Below are positions 15,153 to 17,227 of a stretch of DNA of 17,227 nt, one piece after another (position 1 is the first letter of the stretch; every line of letters starts with the position of its first letter). The notes under the pieces were generated by a model. It did no database searches. It was not told the DNA's origin and was given only the letters and a program-made list of their open reading frames with translations. The position numbers and the translations under genes are program-made. This DNA comes from Planctomycetota bacterium (lineage in GTDB: Bacteria > Planctomycetota > Phycisphaerae > WQYP01), in contig JAKBAC010000063.1 in NCBI GenBank assembly GCA_021809365.1, positions 1 through 17,227 on the forward strand, read 5' to 3'.

Positions 15153-16721
15153 TCAATGGTTTTGCAGTTGAAAATAATCGAAATCGGCGATCGCCCGTGT
15201 TCCTCCCAGGTCCTGGGCGCACAGGCCGGCGAAGGCTCCGGTGAAGCCGCCCGCGTAATCGGCGGAAAGTTTGGTAAAGTCGCAGGTTACCGGAAAGCTA
15301 TGCCACACCTGACCGTCCGCCGACGCTTGAAATTCCAGCGTTTCATCGTGGATAACCGCTTTGAGGAATATCCGCGGCCAATCTGAAATCGCGATCTGGC
15401 AGGGCGTATGTTCCAGATATACGCCGGCGTCCGTTTGCACCACGCCCACAACTTTTCCGAGCTTTTCATCATGAGTTACCCGTAAATAATAGTGATGACG
15501 GGTATCGTAATAAATGATCAGCCCCGCGCACTGGCTGAAATGCTTGGGGTCAAATTCCAGCACGCATTGAGCTGTCGCATGAAAACTCTGGATACGTTGC
15601 GCCAAAATACTTTGCTGAAATAGACTGTGCGGGGATTCGCGCCCACGCAGGCGGAGAAATCCGGGACGCTCACTGGTGTCGGCCCAATCCGGTGCCACCG
15701 GATCACGCAGGGATTGCCAATGCGGGCTTAAGTGCGGAGAATTAAAATCATCGCGATCCGGTTCCGCGGACCAGACATGAGGCTTTGTCGACTCCGCCAC
15801 ATCGCACTGATTCTGCGGATCGGTTCCACCGGATTTCAGGCGCAGCCAACCGTCGGCTGTCCAGACGACTTCCTGAATCGCCGTTTCCCGCCCCAACGGG
15901 CAGCGGCGAGCCGGATATAACGCGCGGCTGCACAAGTGCGCCAAATACCAGCGGCCCGACACAGTTTGAATCAATTCACCATGGCCGGCTTTCTGCAACG
16001 CGGCTCCGGGACTTTTTCGGCTCGTGAGTACCAGCGGTTGCGGGTCAAGTTCATAGGGGCCGGCGATTGTTTTTGAGCGCGCCATGGAAATCCCATGGTT
16101 CCAGTCCGTGCCGCCTTCGGCCAGCATGAGATAATAAAACCCGTTGGCCTTATAAATATTGGGTCCCTCAATTAACGGAACCTTGCGGCAGATATTAACC
16201 ATCGGGCCGATGAGCCGCTGTTGCGTGGAGGAATATTCCTGCAAAACAATTCCGCCAAAGCGCGGATGCGCCGGGCGATGATCCCATTGCACATTCACCA
16301 CCCACTTGCGGCCATCATCATCATGAAACAATGATGGATCAAAACCGCTGGAGTTAAGGTAAATCGGTTCGGACCACGGGCCGGTAATCTCTGGCGCAGT
16401 GACCAGATAATTATGGACATCCTTAAATGCCCCCAGTCGGTTCCGCACAATGGTGTATACGAGATAATATATCCCATCGTGCATGCTTAACGCCGGTGCC
16501 CAGATTCCCCCGGAATCCGGTATGCCAACCAGATCAAGCTGACTTTTGCGCGTTAAGCCGTGGCCCAGCATCCGCCAATTGACCAGATCACGGGAATGAT
16601 AAATCGCCACACCCGGAAACCATTCAAACGTGCTGGTGGCAATATAATAATCTTCGCCCACCCGCAAAAAGCTGGGATCCGGGTTAAACCCCCGCAAGAC
16701 CGGATTCTGCAATTGCATCAT
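15153..16721 (-). CDS. Glycoside hydrolase family 43 beta-xylosidase
   Basis: 522 residues with no signal peptide, so cytosolic; it would cut xylose or arabinose from short xylo-oligosaccharides after uptake. The N-terminus NPVLRGFNPDPSFLRVGEDY and the segment YIATSTFEWFPGV are characteristic of XynB-type GH43 enzymes. The three catalytic acids are visible: Asp15 in NPDPS (base), Asp128 in SSGFDPSLF (pKa modulator) and Glu185 in LIEGPNIY (acid). This is the same order and nearly the same spacing as in characterised bacterial beta-xylosidases. The five-bladed propeller covers about 5-300. Residues about 325-520 (DDFNSPHLSPHWQSLRDP onward, with GLIIYYD and YYLRVTHD) fit the usual C-terminal beta-sandwich of this subfamily, so the protein is full length. 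The start has GGA 8 bases before the first of two adjacent ATGs (16721, 16718). It follows malate dehydrogenase by 31 bases; there are no other sugar genes in view. Confidence 0.92.
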   Translation of the reverse strand: MMQLQNPVLRGFNPDPSFLRVGEDYYIATSTFEWFPGVAIYHSRDLVNWRMLGHGLTRKSQLDLVGIPDSGGIWAPALSMHDGIYYLVYTIVRNRLGAFKDVHNYLVTAPEITGPWSEPIYLNSSGFDPSLFHDDDGRKWVVNVQWDHRPAHPRFGGIVLQEYSSTQQRLIGPMVNICRKVPLIEGPNIYKANGFYYLMLAEGGTDWNHGISMARSKTIAGPYELDPQPLVLTSRKSPGAALQKAGHGELIQTVSGRWYLAHLCSRALYPARRCPLGRETAIQEVVWTADGWLRLKSGGTDPQNQCDVAESTKPHVWSAEPDRDDFNSPHLSPHWQSLRDPVAPDWADTSERPGFLRLRGRESPHSLFQQSILAQRIQSFHATAQCVLEFDPKHFSQCAGLIIYYDTRHHYYLRVTHDEKLGKVVGVVQTDAGVYLEHTPCQIAISDWPRIFLKAVIHDETLEFQASADGQVWHSFPVTCDFTKLSADYAGGFTGAFAGLCAQDLGGTRAIADFDYFQLQNH

Positions 16722-16752
16722 GGTGTGATTCCATCAGGCATCGGGGCCGTGA

Positions 16753-17227
16753 TCATATTTTGATTGTCGCCACGAGTTGTCGCACGTGATCCACCGAGGC
16801 ATCCATGAGTTTTTTCTCATCGGTGGTCAATGGCACTTCGATAATCTGTTCAACGCCCTTGCTGCCCAGCTTCACCGGTACGCCGACAAAATAACCGCCC
16901 ACGCCATACTGTTTTTCACAATAGGCCGCACATGGCAGCACGCGCTTTTTATCTTTAATGATGGACTCGGCCATCTGCACCACGGCCGCGGACGGGGCGT
17001 AATAGGCGGACCCGGTTTTCAGAAGATTGACAATTTCCGCACCGCCCGAACGCGTACGCTTGACGATGGCTTCAATTTTTTCCTCGGAAAGCAGTTCAGG
17101 CAATGGGATGCCCGCCACGCTGGTATAGCGCGGCAGCGGCACCATGTCATCGCCATGGCCGCCTAACAGCAGCGCCTGAATATCTTCCACGCTGACGTTC
17201 AGTTCCGCCGCGATAAAGCAACGATAA
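16753..17227 (-). CDS. mdh: Malate dehydrogenase, C-terminal part (5' end beyond the right edge)
   Basis: The minus-strand frame is open to the right edge, so only the last 157 residues are present. They begin [20 protein letters not shown], in the usual context of the catalytic domain. [14 protein letters not shown] carries the active-site His that accepts the proton in malate/oxaloacetate interconversion with [38 protein letters not shown] and the C-terminal [19 protein letters not shown] match the LDH-like (type 3) malate dehydrogenases. The GTG at 17190 is an internal Val codon, not a start. This is a TCA-cycle enzyme of the cytosol. The short 31-base gap to the GH43 gene suggests read-through into it, although the two have no obvious metabolic link. 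Confidence 0.93.
   Translation of the reverse strand, partial: YRCFIAAELNVSVEDIQALLLGGHGDDMVPLPRYTSVAGIPLPELLSEEKIEAIVKRTRSGGAEIVNLLKTGSAYYAPSAAVVQMAESIIKDKKRVLPCAAYCEKQYGVGGYFVGVPVKLGSKGVEQIIEVPLTTDEKKLMDASVDHVRQLVATIKI

Noticed and set aside
1..17227. CRISPR array, tRNA, rRNA, insertion sequence or prophage
   Set aside because: No regularly spaced direct repeats, cloverleaf, rRNA-like stretch, transposase or integrase was seen on either strand.

Overview
The window looks like chromosomal DNA of a planctomycete, probably Phycisphaerae or a relative. I infer this from the GYF-plus-zinc-ribbon membrane protein, the TolR/MotB-like proteins of the 'NFSFLD' type, the GAP1-like/GTPase gene pair and the fairly GC-rich coding sequence. 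No marker gene (rRNA, ribosomal protein) is present to confirm it.

Layout. (a) 1-491, minus strand: the N-terminal 163 codons of an unrecognised, visibly AT-richer gene that runs off the left edge. (b) 699-9537, minus strand: five tightly packed genes. In transcription order they are a zinc-ribbon P-loop GTPase, a membrane protein with a GAP1-N2-like cytosolic domain, a signal-peptide or anchored paralogue of that protein's extracytoplasmic half, a 967-residue single-pass protein, and a GYF/zinc-ribbon multi-pass membrane protein. (c) 9538-10015: a divergent control region with a good sigma70-type promoter for the rightward operon, a weaker leftward candidate and several palindromes. (d) 10016-14673, plus strand: a second tight operon of four genes. 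They are a single-pass protein with many CxxC zinc ribbons and a TonB-like Ala/Pro/Lys linker, a MotA/TolQ/ExbB-type proton-channel subunit with its own zinc ribbon, and two TolR/MotB-like proteins that share an almost identical transmembrane segment. (e) 14674-15152: a convergent spacer with a nested hairpin (probable terminator) and short-period degenerate repeats. (f) 15153 to the right edge, minus strand: a GH43 beta-xylosidase, preceded by the 3' end of malate dehydrogenase.

How the parts may work together. The two divergent operons (about 14 kb) read as one envelope-spanning machine. On the cytosolic side are a GTPase, its GAP1-like partner domain and several zinc ribbons. In the membrane is a proton-driven stator-like channel: the four-helix MotA/TolQ-like subunit plus two TolR/MotB-like subunits, each with the usual intramembrane Asp. 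On the outer side are long coiled coils, flexible linkers and two copies of a shared beta-rich-looking domain. GAP1 and its GTPase partners have been proposed by comparative genomics as parts of NTP-dependent bacterial conflict systems, and Zorya uses a ZorA/ZorB proton channel for phage defence. An anti-phage or other envelope-sensing role is therefore a reasonable hypothesis, but no recognisable nuclease, toxin or other effector is seen. A housekeeping envelope role in planctomycetes is equally possible from sequence alone.
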